From assembly GCA_019510435.1 (NCBI GenBank), contig JAEKKJ010000015.1, positions 88,731-152,730 on the forward strand: DNA of 64,000 bases, in the 5' to 3' direction. Each line of letters starts with the position of its first letter. Position 1 is the first letter of the stretch. Source of the stretch: Caulobacterales bacterium (GTDB lineage Bacteria > Pseudomonadota > Alphaproteobacteria > Caulobacterales > Caulobacteraceae). The notes beneath the pieces were generated by a model. The model did not search any database, had not been told where the DNA came from, and worked only from the letters and a program-made list of their open reading frames with translations. Positions 42,682 to 51,378 of this stretch are shown piece after piece. The translations under genes were made by a program, and so were the position numbers.

Positions 42682-44147
42682 TACGGCCCGGCCGCCACGG
42701 AGCCTTCGCGGTCCAGCGGCTCGGGTCGCGGGCGCGGGGCCAGCTTCAGGCGCGACAGGCTGACGATGGCCGCCAGGCCCGCCAGCACCGCGGCGCTGCC
42801 CAGGGCGTCGGGCGCGCCCCGCGTGCCGTAGAGGTGGAAATAGACGGCGGTCGCCACCGCTCCGGCGGTCTGGCCCAGCAGCCTGGCCGTCGCCAGCGCC
42901 CCGCCGGCCGCGCCGCTGCGCTGGAGCGGCGCTGCGGTCACCATGGCGCGGTTGTTGGGCGACTGGAAGAAGCCGAAGCCCAGGCCGCACAGGGCCATGC
43001 GCCAGGCGATGTCCATGTCGGTGCTGTGGCGGTCCAGCAGCGCGAGGGCCGCGAGGCCGGCGGCGAACACGATCAGGCCTGCGCCTCCCAGCGTCCCCGC
43101 CCGATGCCGGTCGGCCAGCCGCCCGGCCAGGGGCGCGGCGATCCCCACCGCCAGCGGCCAGGGCGTCATCAGGAAGCCGGTCTCCACCGCGCTGCGCCCC
43201 AGCGGGCCCTGGAAGTAGAAGGGCAAGGCCACATAGGCCATCATCTGGGCCGCGAACGAGACCACCGAGGTGGCGATCGACAGGCCGAAGATCGGGATCC
43301 GCAACAGGTCGAACGGCACCAGCGGCGCCTCGCGGCGCGCCTCGCGCCAGACCAGCAGCCCGCCGGCCGCCGCGCCGATCGCCAGCTTGGACAGCCCCGA
43401 GGCCAGGCCCTCGCGCGCCACGCTCTCGGCCCCCGTGATCAGGAACCCGAAGGCCAGGGCGTTCAGCAGGGCCGAGACCCAGTCGAACGCGCGCGTCGAC
43501 CCCACCGTCACCGGCAGCGCCCGGGCGCCCATGGCGATGGCGACGAGGCCGATCGGGACATTGATGGCGAACAGCCACTCCCACGAGGCCCGCGCCAGGA
43601 TCGCCGAGGCCACTGTCGGCCCGATGGCGGCCGAGACCGAGATCACCAGGGCGTTGAGGCCGATGCCGCGGCCCAACAGCCGCTTCGGGTAGGTGAAGCG
43701 CACCAGGGCGGCGTTGATGCTCATGATCCCGCCTGCGCCCAGGCCCTGGAGCACCCGCGCGGCGGTCAGTTCCGGCAGGGTGTGGGACAGCGCGCAGCCC
43801 AGCGACCCCAGGGTGAACACCGCCAGCCCTGCCAGATAGACCCGCCTGTAGCCCAGCCGGTCGCCCAGGGCCGCCAGTGGCAGCAGGGTGACGGTGATAG
43901 CCAGCTGGTAGGCGTTGACGATCCAGATCGAGGACGCGGCGCTGGCGTTGAGCTCGCGCGCGATGGTGGGCAGGGCGACGTTGGCGATCGCCCCGTCCAG
44001 CACCGACATGGTCATGGCCAGCCAGATGGCCGTGATGGACCAATAGCGGCGCGGGACCGGCAGGCCGTCGGGTGCGCCGGCCGGCCGGTGGGCGTCGGTG
44101 TCAGCTTGCGGGTCGGCGTCGGCCTCGGCGGCGAGCGGCTTCTGCAT
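42681..44147 (-). CDS. MFS transporter (DHA2-like)
   Basis: MSVLDGAIANVALPTIARELNASAASSIWIVNAYQLAITVTLLPLAALGDRLGYRRVYL...; 12-14 TM segments. Confidence 0.93.
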   Translation of the reverse strand: MQKPLAAEADADPQADTDAHRPAGAPDGLPVPRRYWSITAIWLAMTMSVLDGAIANVALPTIARELNASAASSIWIVNAYQLAITVTLLPLAALGDRLGYRRVYLAGLAVFTLGSLGCALSHTLPELTAARVLQGLGAGGIMSINAALVRFTYPKRLLGRGIGLNALVISVSAAIGPTVASAILARASWEWLFAINVPIGLVAIAMGARALPVTVGSTRAFDWVSALLNALAFGFLITGAESVAREGLASGLSKLAIGAAAGGLLVWREARREAPLVPFDLLRIPIFGLSIATSVVSFAAQMMAYVALPFYFQGPLGRSAVETGFLMTPWPLAVGIAAPLAGRLADRHRAGTLGGAGLIVFAAGLAALALLDRHSTDMDIAWRMALCGLGFGFFQSPNNRAMVTAAPLQRSGAAGGALATARLLGQTAGAVATAVYFHLYGTRGAPDALGSAAVLAGLAAIVSLSRLKLAPRPRPEPLDREGSVAAGP

Positions 44148-44185
44148 CGGGGCTCAAACCCCTCAACCGCCGATTGGTGTCAAGC

Positions 44186-44800
44186 TCAGGCGCTGGCGGC
44201 CGCGCTGGGACGCGCCTTCACCCGCTCGAACCAGGCGCCGACCTTGGCGTGCTTGGGATCCAGCGGCTGGCCGACGGTGATCCCGAAATCCAGGAACACG
44301 TAGAGATGGATGTCCGCCAGGGTGAAGCGCTCGCCGCAGATCCAGGGCCCCTGCATATGGGCGTCGAACCAGGCGACGCCGTCCTGCGCCACCGCCTTCA
44401 GGCCTGGCGCGGCCTCGGGCAGGCAGCGCAGGCGGCTCTCGAACAGCGCCAGGCCCTCGGCGTAGCGGAAGCCGTTGGTCAGGGGCTCGCAGACCTTGAT
44501 GTCCGCGCGGCGCGTCCACATCCGCGTCTCGGCCCGCTCTTCCGGCGTCGAGCCGATCAGCACCGGGCGCGACTGGACCTCCTCGAGGTATTCGCAGATC
44601 GCCAGGATCTCGGTCACGCACTGGCCGCTGTCCAGCTCCAGGGCGGGAGTCTGGCCGGCCGGATTGACGCCCAGATACGGCTCGCGCCGGTTCTCGCCGC
44701 CCCTCAGGTCGACCGTCACCCGCTCCATATCCAGGCCCTTCTCGGCCATGAACATCTTCACCACCCGGGGGTTCGGGCCGATCGAGGTGTAGAGCTTCAC
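44186..44800 (-). CDS. Glutathione S-transferase family protein
   Basis: MKLYTSIGPNPRVVKMFMAEKGLDMERVTVDLRGGENRREPYLGVNPAGQTPALEL. Confidence 0.92.
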   Translation of the reverse strand: MKLYTSIGPNPRVVKMFMAEKGLDMERVTVDLRGGENRREPYLGVNPAGQTPALELDSGQCVTEILAICEYLEEVQSRPVLIGSTPEERAETRMWTRRADIKVCEPLTNGFRYAEGLALFESRLRCLPEAAPGLKAVAQDGVAWFDAHMQGPWICGERFTLADIHLYVFLDFGITVGQPLDPKHAKVGAWFERVKARPSAAASA

Positions 44801-44899
44801 GGTGTTTCCTTCCCTGTTCTCGGAATCGTGAGCCCTGCTAGCAGCTTGACGTCACGGCGGGCTAGAATCACTCGCCCGAAAGGCGTATAACTCCCCGCC

Positions 44900-45127
44900 A
44901 TGCAAGAGCGCAGTTTCCGCAAGGATCTGACGGGTTCAGACGAGAGCCTCGACGATCTCCTCGCGCGCCTGAGGGCTCAGCTTACGCGGCCCAAGGCGTG
45001 GACCAGCCGCAACCCGCCCTCCGACTTCGGCGAGTTCGTCACCTCGCGTCGCCCGCACGGCGGCGCCGGCGGGGCCGAAGCCCCGGTGCCGGTGGAAAAA
45101 CCGCGCGTCGACTGCCACGCCTGGTAG
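44900..45127 (+). CDS. Small hypothetical protein
   Basis: 75-aa ORF MQERSFRKDLTGSDESLDDLLARLRAQL.... Confidence 0.5.
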   Translation: MQERSFRKDLTGSDESLDDLLARLRAQLTRPKAWTSRNPPSDFGEFVTSRRPHGGAGGAEAPVPVEKPRVDCHAW

Positions 45128-45131
45128 GCGG

Positions 45132-45644
45132 CTACTTCGGCGCCTCTCCCGCGAGGATCGACTTCATCGTGAACTTCGAGGCCATCACGCAGTGCGGCTG
45201 GCCGCCCTGCATGGAGATGGTGGCCGGCTGGCCTGGCCCCGGCGCGAAGGCCCATTCCTGGCCCTTCGCGTCCCGGATCAGCAGCTCGCCCGGCCCGGTG
45301 AACTGGCAGACGGCGTAGAAGCGACTGCCCCGCCCGCCATCCTCGTAGATCGGCGCGCAGCTGATGTGCCCGAACCGCCGGAAGAAGGTCACGTCCTCGT
45401 AGTCGACCCGCTTGGGCCCCTTCTTGTGCGGCAGCAGGAACACGTCCTTGCCCTCGGCCGGACAGGGCGGGCCGGTGATCGTCCAGGCCTTGGCGTCGTC
45501 CATCCGGCCGCGCTTGAGCGAAAGCAGGCTGTGGCCCTGCCAGATGGCCACCGTCCCCACCGCCATCCCGATCAGCGTCCACAGCACCAGCGGCGGGATG
45601 CGGTTGAAAGCATGCGACTTGCGGAGGACGAAATCCCTGGCCAC
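45132..45644 (-). CDS. Single-TM membrane-anchored hypothetical protein
   Basis: GTG start; PPLVLWTLIGMAVGTVAIW TM helix; Cys-containing extracytoplasmic domain; strong operator-like palindrome upstream. Confidence 0.65.
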   Translation of the reverse strand: MARDFVLRKSHAFNRIPPLVLWTLIGMAVGTVAIWQGHSLLSLKRGRMDDAKAWTITGPPCPAEGKDVFLLPHKKGPKRVDYEDVTFFRRFGHISCAPIYEDGGRGSRFYAVCQFTGPGELLIRDAKGQEWAFAPGPGQPATISMQGGQPHCVMASKFTMKSILAGEAPK

Positions 45645-45659
45645 GGCGAAACTCCAACA

Positions 45660-45675
45660 GACTACAGGTGTAGTC
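45660..45675. promoter_or_regulatory. BlaI/MecI/CopY-type operator candidate
   Basis: GACTACA-GG-TGTAGTC (contains TACANNTGTA), with a half site CTGTAGTCC at 45690-45698; ends 16 nt upstream of the GTG start of the 45132-45644 gene. Confidence 0.6.
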
Positions 45676-45709
45676 TAAGGAAATTACCGCTGTAGTCCAG
45701 TGATGATGG

Positions 45710-45839
45710 CAGCGCCCCCTCCCCCCCTTCGGGGTCCCCCTCCCCCGCAAGCGGGGGAGGAACTGGAGAGGCTGACACAGCAAGTTCCTCCCCCGTGCCG
45801 ACGGGGGAGGGGGACCGCGAAGCGGTGGTGGGGGCGCTG
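45710..45839. repeat. Large C/G-tract intergenic palindrome
   Basis: CAGCGCCCCC...GGTCCCCCTCCCCC...GGGGGAGGAACT / AGTTCCTCCCCC...GGGGGAGGGGGACC...GGGGGCGCTG. Confidence 0.75.
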
Positions 45840-45852
45840 GGGCCCCAGTGCG

Positions 45853-47343
45853 CTATGCCGCGATCTTCTCCGCCACCTGCTGCGCCGCACCCGCACGATT
45901 GGAAAACCGCAGCACGCCGTCCTCGAGCTTGGCGTAGCGCAGGCTCATCAGGTCCATGGCGTAGTTCTGGTGCAGCTTCCACGGCGTCTTGTTCCCCTGC
46001 TTGGGGAACTTCGCCATGGCGCGCTGGACGTAGCCGGACGAGAAGTCCAGCCACGGCTCGAACGTGACGCTGGGATCGTCATTGACCGGCGTCGCCTGCC
46101 GCTGACTGGTCTTCTTCAGGTGGTTCAGCACCCGGCAGACGTATTCGCACGTCAGGTCGCACTTCAGCGTCCAGGAGGCGTTGGTGTAGCCGAAGGCGGA
46201 GGCCATGTTCGGCACGCCCTCGTACATCATGCCCTTGTAGCTGAGCGTGGTCGCAGGCTCGACGTGGCAGCCGTCGACCGAGATCTCGATGCCATTCCAC
46301 ACCTCCAGCACCAGGCCGGTGGCGGTGACGATGACGTCGGCCTCCAGCGTCTGGCCGGACGTCAGGCGGATGCCGCCCGCGGTGAAGCTCTCGATGTGGT
46401 CGGTCACCACCGAGGCGCGGCCGGACTTGATCATCTGGAACATGTCGGCGTCCGGCACCAGGCACAGGCGCTGATCCCAGGGGTTGTAGCTGGGCGTGAA
46501 GTGGCGATCGACGTCGTAGTCGGGGCCCAGCTGCTCGCGCACCATCTTGATAATGTTGGCCTTCACCTGCGCCGGCTTCTTGCGCGCCATGCGGAAGAAC
46601 CACATGCCGAACAGCACATTGCGCCAGCGCACGATGTCGTAGGCCAGCTTCCCGGGCAGCTTGGTGCGCAGCCAGTTGGCCATGGCGTCCTCGGCCGGGC
46701 GGCTGACCACATAGGTGGGCGAGCGCTGCAGCATGGTGACGTGGGCCGCCGTCTTGGCCATCTCCGGGACCAGGGTCACCGCCGTGGCGCCGGAGCCGAT
46801 CACCACCACCTTCTTGCCGGCATAGTCCAGGTCGGACGGCCACTGCTGCGGATGGACGATGCGGCCCTTGAAGTCGGCGGCGCCGGGGAACTCGGGCGAA
46901 TAGCCACCGTCGTAGGAATAGTAGCCGCCGCAGAGGAAGAGGAAGCTCGCCGTGATGCGCCGCAGCTTGCCGTCGACCTCGGCCTCGACGGTCCAGGCCG
47001 CCGCTTCCGTCGACCAGGCGGCGCGCTTGACCTTGTGGCCGAAGCGGATCGCCGGCTCGATCCCGTTCTCGCGGGCGGTCTGGCGCACATAGTTCAGGAT
47101 CGAGGGGCCGTCGGCGATGGCCTTGGCCTCGGTCCACGGCTTGAAGGCGTAGCCAAGCGTGTACATGTCGCTGTCCGAGCGGATGCCCGGATAGCGGAAC
47201 AGGTCCCAGGTGCCGCCGATGGCCTCGCGGCCCTCCAGGATCACGAACGAGCGGTCGGGACAGGCGGTCTTCAGGTGGTAGCCCGCGCCGATGCCCGACA
47301 GGCCCGCGCCCACGATCACCACGTCGAAGTGCTCAACAGCCAT
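45853..47343 (-). CDS. Flavin-containing (Baeyer-Villiger-type) monooxygenase
   Basis: VVIVGAGLSGIGAGYHLKTACPDRSFVILEGREAIGGTWDLFRYPGIRSDSDMYTLGYAFKPW; second Rossmann VVVIGSGATAVTLVPEMA. Confidence 0.95.
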   Translation of the reverse strand: MAVEHFDVVIVGAGLSGIGAGYHLKTACPDRSFVILEGREAIGGTWDLFRYPGIRSDSDMYTLGYAFKPWTEAKAIADGPSILNYVRQTARENGIEPAIRFGHKVKRAAWSTEAAAWTVEAEVDGKLRRITASFLFLCGGYYSYDGGYSPEFPGAADFKGRIVHPQQWPSDLDYAGKKVVVIGSGATAVTLVPEMAKTAAHVTMLQRSPTYVVSRPAEDAMANWLRTKLPGKLAYDIVRWRNVLFGMWFFRMARKKPAQVKANIIKMVREQLGPDYDVDRHFTPSYNPWDQRLCLVPDADMFQMIKSGRASVVTDHIESFTAGGIRLTSGQTLEADVIVTATGLVLEVWNGIEISVDGCHVEPATTLSYKGMMYEGVPNMASAFGYTNASWTLKCDLTCEYVCRVLNHLKKTSQRQATPVNDDPSVTFEPWLDFSSGYVQRAMAKFPKQGNKTPWKLHQNYAMDLMSLRYAKLEDGVLRFSNRAGAAQQVAEKIAA

Positions 47344-47491
47344 GAATGTCCCACCCTGATCCGGAGCCCGGGAAGATAACTGAACGCCGATAACTTACCA
47401 GTCACAAAATCCACGGCGCGGCTCCACCGTGGCGCCGCACCCTTGAGAAAGGCTGTAGAGAGATCGCACCCGCCGCTTCGTCGGAGTTGCC

Positions 47492-48550
47492 ATGACCGCC
47501 CCGCCTGTCCATCCCGTCCTGGCCCCTGGCGAGGCGCAGCTGGGGTGCGAGGACCTGCCGGCGGCGCTGGCGTTCTTCGTGGGCGAACTCGGCTTCCGGA
47601 TCGAGGCGATCTTCCCGGCCGACGAGCCGCAGGTCGCGACCTTGTCCGGGCACGGCTTGCGCCTGAGGCTGGCGCCGGGCGGCGATCCGGGCGCGCTGCG
47701 CCTGCCCTCCCCCGACGCCGGCCGCGTCCTCGTCGCGCCCAACGGCACGCGGATCGAGTTGGTGGACCCTGACCCGCCGCTGGCGGTTCCGGCGCTGGCC
47801 CCGCAGTTCGTCCTGACCCGCGTCGCGGATGGGCCCGCCGCCGGCGAGGGCCGCGCCGGCATGCTGTACCGCGACCTCATTCCCGGCCGGCTGGGCGGGC
47901 GGTTCATCGCCTCGCACATCTCGATCCCCGAGGGCGGGCCGGTGGCGGACTGGGTGCATTTCCACAAGGTCCGCTTCCAGATGATCTTCTGCCGCCGCGG
48001 CTGGGTGCGGCTGGTCTACGAGGACCAGGGCGAGCCCTTCGTGCTGGCGGCGGGCGACTTCGTGCTGCAGCCGCCGCGCATCCGCCATCGGGTGCTGGAA
48101 AGCTCGCCGGGCCTGGAGGTGGTGGAGATCGGCTGCCCGGCGCTGCACGAGACCCTGGCCGACCATGACATGGCCCTGCCGACCGGGCGCGCCCTGCCCG
48201 ACCGCGACTTCGGCGGCCAGACCTTCATCCGCCACGTGGCCGAGGCTGCGCCCTGGACGCCTTGGGCCGACGGCTTCGAGGCGCAGGCGAGCGGCATGGC
48301 CGCCGCCACCCGAGGCCTGGCGGGCGTGCGCGTCCTGCGGCCGGCCGGCGGGCGGGGGTTCGACGCCGTCGCCGATCCGGCGGGCGAGCTGATGTTCGGC
48401 TTCGTGCTGGAGGGCTCGGGGGTGCTGCAGCACGCCGGCGCGCATCCGCTCGCCGCCTGCGACGCCTTCGTCATCCCGCCCGGCGGCGCGTGGGGCCTGG
48501 CCGAGTCTTCGCCCGACCTGCGGCTGCTGCAGGTGGTCCTGCCGGCCTGA
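47492..48550 (+). CDS. VOC-like domain fused to two cupin domains
   Basis: N-terminal LGCEDLPAALAFFVGELGFRIEAIFPADEPQVATLSGHGLRLRL; cupin HFHKVRFQMIFCRRGWVRLVYEDQGEPFVLAAGDFVLQPPRIRHRVLES; second FGFVLEGSGVLQHAGAHPLAACDAFVIPPGGAW. Confidence 0.8.
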   Translation: MTAPPVHPVLAPGEAQLGCEDLPAALAFFVGELGFRIEAIFPADEPQVATLSGHGLRLRLAPGGDPGALRLPSPDAGRVLVAPNGTRIELVDPDPPLAVPALAPQFVLTRVADGPAAGEGRAGMLYRDLIPGRLGGRFIASHISIPEGGPVADWVHFHKVRFQMIFCRRGWVRLVYEDQGEPFVLAAGDFVLQPPRIRHRVLESSPGLEVVEIGCPALHETLADHDMALPTGRALPDRDFGGQTFIRHVAEAAPWTPWADGFEAQASGMAAATRGLAGVRVLRPAGGRGFDAVADPAGELMFGFVLEGSGVLQHAGAHPLAACDAFVIPPGGAWGLAESSPDLRLLQVVLPA

Positions 48551-48610
48551 GCGCCTTGTGCGGCGGCGCGAAACGCCGTTCATGAGGGCGGGGCCTCAAG
48601 GGGGACGCGC

Positions 48611-49975
48611 GTGGACGAGACGGAAATCATCGCGCGCGAATCCGGGCTGCGGCAGGCTCTCACCAAGGCCCAGGTTGTGATGATCGGCCTGGGCGGCGCC
48701 ATCGGCACCGGCCTCTTCATGGGCAGCGGCATCGCCATCGGCTACGCGGGCCCGGCCGTGATCATCAGCTACGCCATCGCCGCGGCGATCGCCGTGGTCA
48801 TGGTGCTGAGCCTGTCGGAAATGGCGGTGATGCACCCCGCGGCGGGCTCGTTCGGGGTCTATGCCGAGACCTATCTCAGCCCCTGGATCGGCTTTCTGGT
48901 GCGCTACACCTATTGGGCGGCCCAGGTGATCGCCGTCGGCGGCGAGGCGGTGGCGGCCGGCCAGTACATGACGTTCTGGATGCCGGGGATACCGGTCTGG
49001 ACCTGGTCGCTGGCCTTCGCCCTGATCCTGCTCTTCGTGAACAGCCGCTCGGTGAAGAACTTCGGGACCTTTGAGTACTGGTTCGCCTTCATCAAGGTCA
49101 CCGCCATCGTCGGCTTCATCGTTCTGGGCGGAGCGGCGGTGCTGGGCATCGGCCAGCCGGCGATCGGCACGCACAACCTCACCGGCCTGCCGGGCGGGTT
49201 CATGCCGCATGGTTTCAAGGGCGTCTGGATGGGCGTGATCATGGCCATCTTCTCGTTCGTGGGCATCGAGCTGATCGCGGTGACCTCGGCGGAGACCCAG
49301 GACCCCGGGCGGGCGATCCCGGCCGCCCTGCGCTCCATGGCGCTGCGCCTGGCGCTGTTCTACCTCCTGGCCCTGACCGTGCTGCTGAGCTTCGTGCCCT
49401 GGACCCAGACCGGCGCCCGGGTCGTGGCCGAGAGCCCCTTCGTGCGCGTCTTCGCGCACACGGGCATCCCGGACGCGGCCGGGATCATGAACTTCGTGGT
49501 GCTGAGCGCGGCCCTGTCGGCCATGAACACCAACATCTACCTGGCCACCCGGATGCTGTTCTCCCTGTCGCGCGGCGGCTATGCGCCGGCGTTCCTGGGC
49601 CGCCTCAACCCGGCCGGCGCGCCGATCGGGGCGATCCTCATCTCGGGCGCGGGCGTGATCACCGCCGCGGGGCTCTCGTTCTTCACGCCGCTGGCCTACA
49701 ACTACCTCTTCGGCGTGGCGCTGTTCGGGGCGATCTTCGTCTGGATGGTGGTGCTGGCCTGCCACCTTCGGTTCCGCCGGCGGCATCAGGCGGAGAGCCT
49801 GCCTGTGCGCACGCCGTTCTTCCCGGTCCCCCAGGTCGCGGGCCTGGCGGCCCTGGCCGCCATCCTGGTGACCATGGGCCTCGACACCGACTTCTGGAAC
49901 GTCTCGTGGATCGTCGGCGTCCCCTGGCTTGCCGCCCTGTCGCTCGCCTATCTGATCGCCCGCCGCCGGGCTTAG
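48611..49975 (+). CDS. Amino acid permease (APC superfamily)
   Basis: LTKAQVVMIGLGGAIGTGLFMGSGIAIGYAGPAVIISYAIAAAIAVVMVLSLSEMAV; FSFVGIELIAVTSAETQDPGRAIPAAL. Confidence 0.95.
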   Translation: MDETEIIARESGLRQALTKAQVVMIGLGGAIGTGLFMGSGIAIGYAGPAVIISYAIAAAIAVVMVLSLSEMAVMHPAAGSFGVYAETYLSPWIGFLVRYTYWAAQVIAVGGEAVAAGQYMTFWMPGIPVWTWSLAFALILLFVNSRSVKNFGTFEYWFAFIKVTAIVGFIVLGGAAVLGIGQPAIGTHNLTGLPGGFMPHGFKGVWMGVIMAIFSFVGIELIAVTSAETQDPGRAIPAALRSMALRLALFYLLALTVLLSFVPWTQTGARVVAESPFVRVFAHTGIPDAAGIMNFVVLSAALSAMNTNIYLATRMLFSLSRGGYAPAFLGRLNPAGAPIGAILISGAGVITAAGLSFFTPLAYNYLFGVALFGAIFVWMVVLACHLRFRRRHQAESLPVRTPFFPVPQVAGLAALAAILVTMGLDTDFWNVSWIVGVPWLAALSLAYLIARRRA

Positions 49976-50018
49976 CGACGAAAGGAATCTCCCACGACGA
50001 AGCCGCGTCGCCGGCGAT

Positions 50019-50032
50019 TTGATCCAGATCAA
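50019..50032. promoter_or_regulatory. FNR/FixK-type binding site
   Basis: TTGAT-CCAG-ATCAA, perfect match to TTGATN4ATCAA, 83 nt upstream of the Rieske dioxygenase start. Confidence 0.65.
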
Positions 50033-50114
50033 TTATGATCATGATCATCAGCATCAGCATGCCACCCAACGATAGCCGCCGCGGCTGAGGCCGGGCGCCC
50101 AGGGAGGACCATGG

Positions 50115-51350
50115 ATGTCGGTGATCGAGGGCAAGCACCCGCAGACCAGCCAGGCGGATCGGGGACGCCAGCGGGCGACGATGCTGGAGATCCAGCGCCG
50201 CCTCATCGCTCACCTCGAGGCCGGGCGGACCACGGACTTCGCGCCGGCGCCGTATCAGGTGGCGGCCCGCGTCTTCACCGATCCCGCCCGCCTGGACGCC
50301 GAGCGGCGCGAGCTTTTCCTCAAGCTGCCGATGCTGGCCGCTTTCACCAGCGACATGCCCAACCCCGGCGACGTGGTGGTCTTCGAGGCGGCCGGTCCCT
50401 CCATCCTGCTCGCGCGCGGCCGGGACGGCCAGGTTCGCGCCTTCCTGAACCGATGCCGTCACCGCGCCGCCAAGCTCACCAAGGGCTGTTCGACGGCGCG
50501 GGTTCTCACCTGCCCCTTCCACGGCTGGAGCTACGACCTCGAAGGTCGCCTGGTCGGACTGCCCGGCGAGGCCGCCTTTGCGGACCTGGACCGCGCGACC
50601 CTGGGTCTGACGTCCGTGCCCGTGGCCGAGTGGTGCGGGTTGATCTTCGTCAAGGCCCACCCGGGCGATGAGGAGATCGACGTGGAGGGCTATCTGGGCC
50701 CGCTCGCGGCGGAACTCAGGCAGCTGGACATCGCCCACACCACGCCGGTCCGCAAGCATCGCATCGACCTGAAGGCCAACTGGAAATTCGCCCAGGACAC
50801 CTTCTTCGAGGGCTACCACTTCGCCACCGTCCACCCGCAGACCATCGCCCAGACGGCGATCAGCAACGTCATGGTCCACGACCAGTTCGGACCGCACCAG
50901 CGCGTCATGATGGCCAGCCAGGGTTGGCTGGATTACGTGGGCCACCCCGAGCAGGAATGGCGGACGCCGCCCTATGAGGGCATCCACCTGATCTTTCCCA
51001 ACACCATCTTCTATTCCGGCCACGCCGACCGCTTCGCAGGCTCCGACGCCGACCGGCAGATCTTCGGCTGCTGGCGCAGCTTCCCCGGGGCGACACCGGG
51101 CGAATCCTTCACCCTGATGGCCACCTATCGGCCCAAGGACGCCGACGAGCCCGAGGACATCGCCTTCTACGAGCAGGTCTCGGACTTCATCATGAAGGTG
51201 GTCGAGACCGAGGACTACAGCCTCTGTGCGGAGGCGCAGGCCAACCTCGAGTCCGGGCCGCCGGACGCGCCCATCGTCTTCGGCCGCAACGAGTGCGCCA
51301 ACCAGGCGATCCACCAACGCATCGCCGAAGCCGTCGGCGACGACAGCTGA
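50115..51350 (+). CDS. Aromatic ring-hydroxylating dioxygenase, Rieske alpha subunit
   Basis: Rieske ligands CRHRAAKLTKGCSTARVLTCPFHGWSYDLEGRLVG; mononuclear iron region FEGYHFATVHPQT. Confidence 0.93.
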   Translation: MSVIEGKHPQTSQADRGRQRATMLEIQRRLIAHLEAGRTTDFAPAPYQVAARVFTDPARLDAERRELFLKLPMLAAFTSDMPNPGDVVVFEAAGPSILLARGRDGQVRAFLNRCRHRAAKLTKGCSTARVLTCPFHGWSYDLEGRLVGLPGEAAFADLDRATLGLTSVPVAEWCGLIFVKAHPGDEEIDVEGYLGPLAAELRQLDIAHTTPVRKHRIDLKANWKFAQDTFFEGYHFATVHPQTIAQTAISNVMVHDQFGPHQRVMMASQGWLDYVGHPEQEWRTPPYEGIHLIFPNTIFYSGHADRFAGSDADRQIFGCWRSFPGATPGESFTLMATYRPKDADEPEDIAFYEQVSDFIMKVVETEDYSLCAEAQANLESGPPDAPIVFGRNECANQAIHQRIAEAVGDDS

Positions 51351-51378
51351 GACGATCCCCTTAGCCGCAGCCGCGGGC

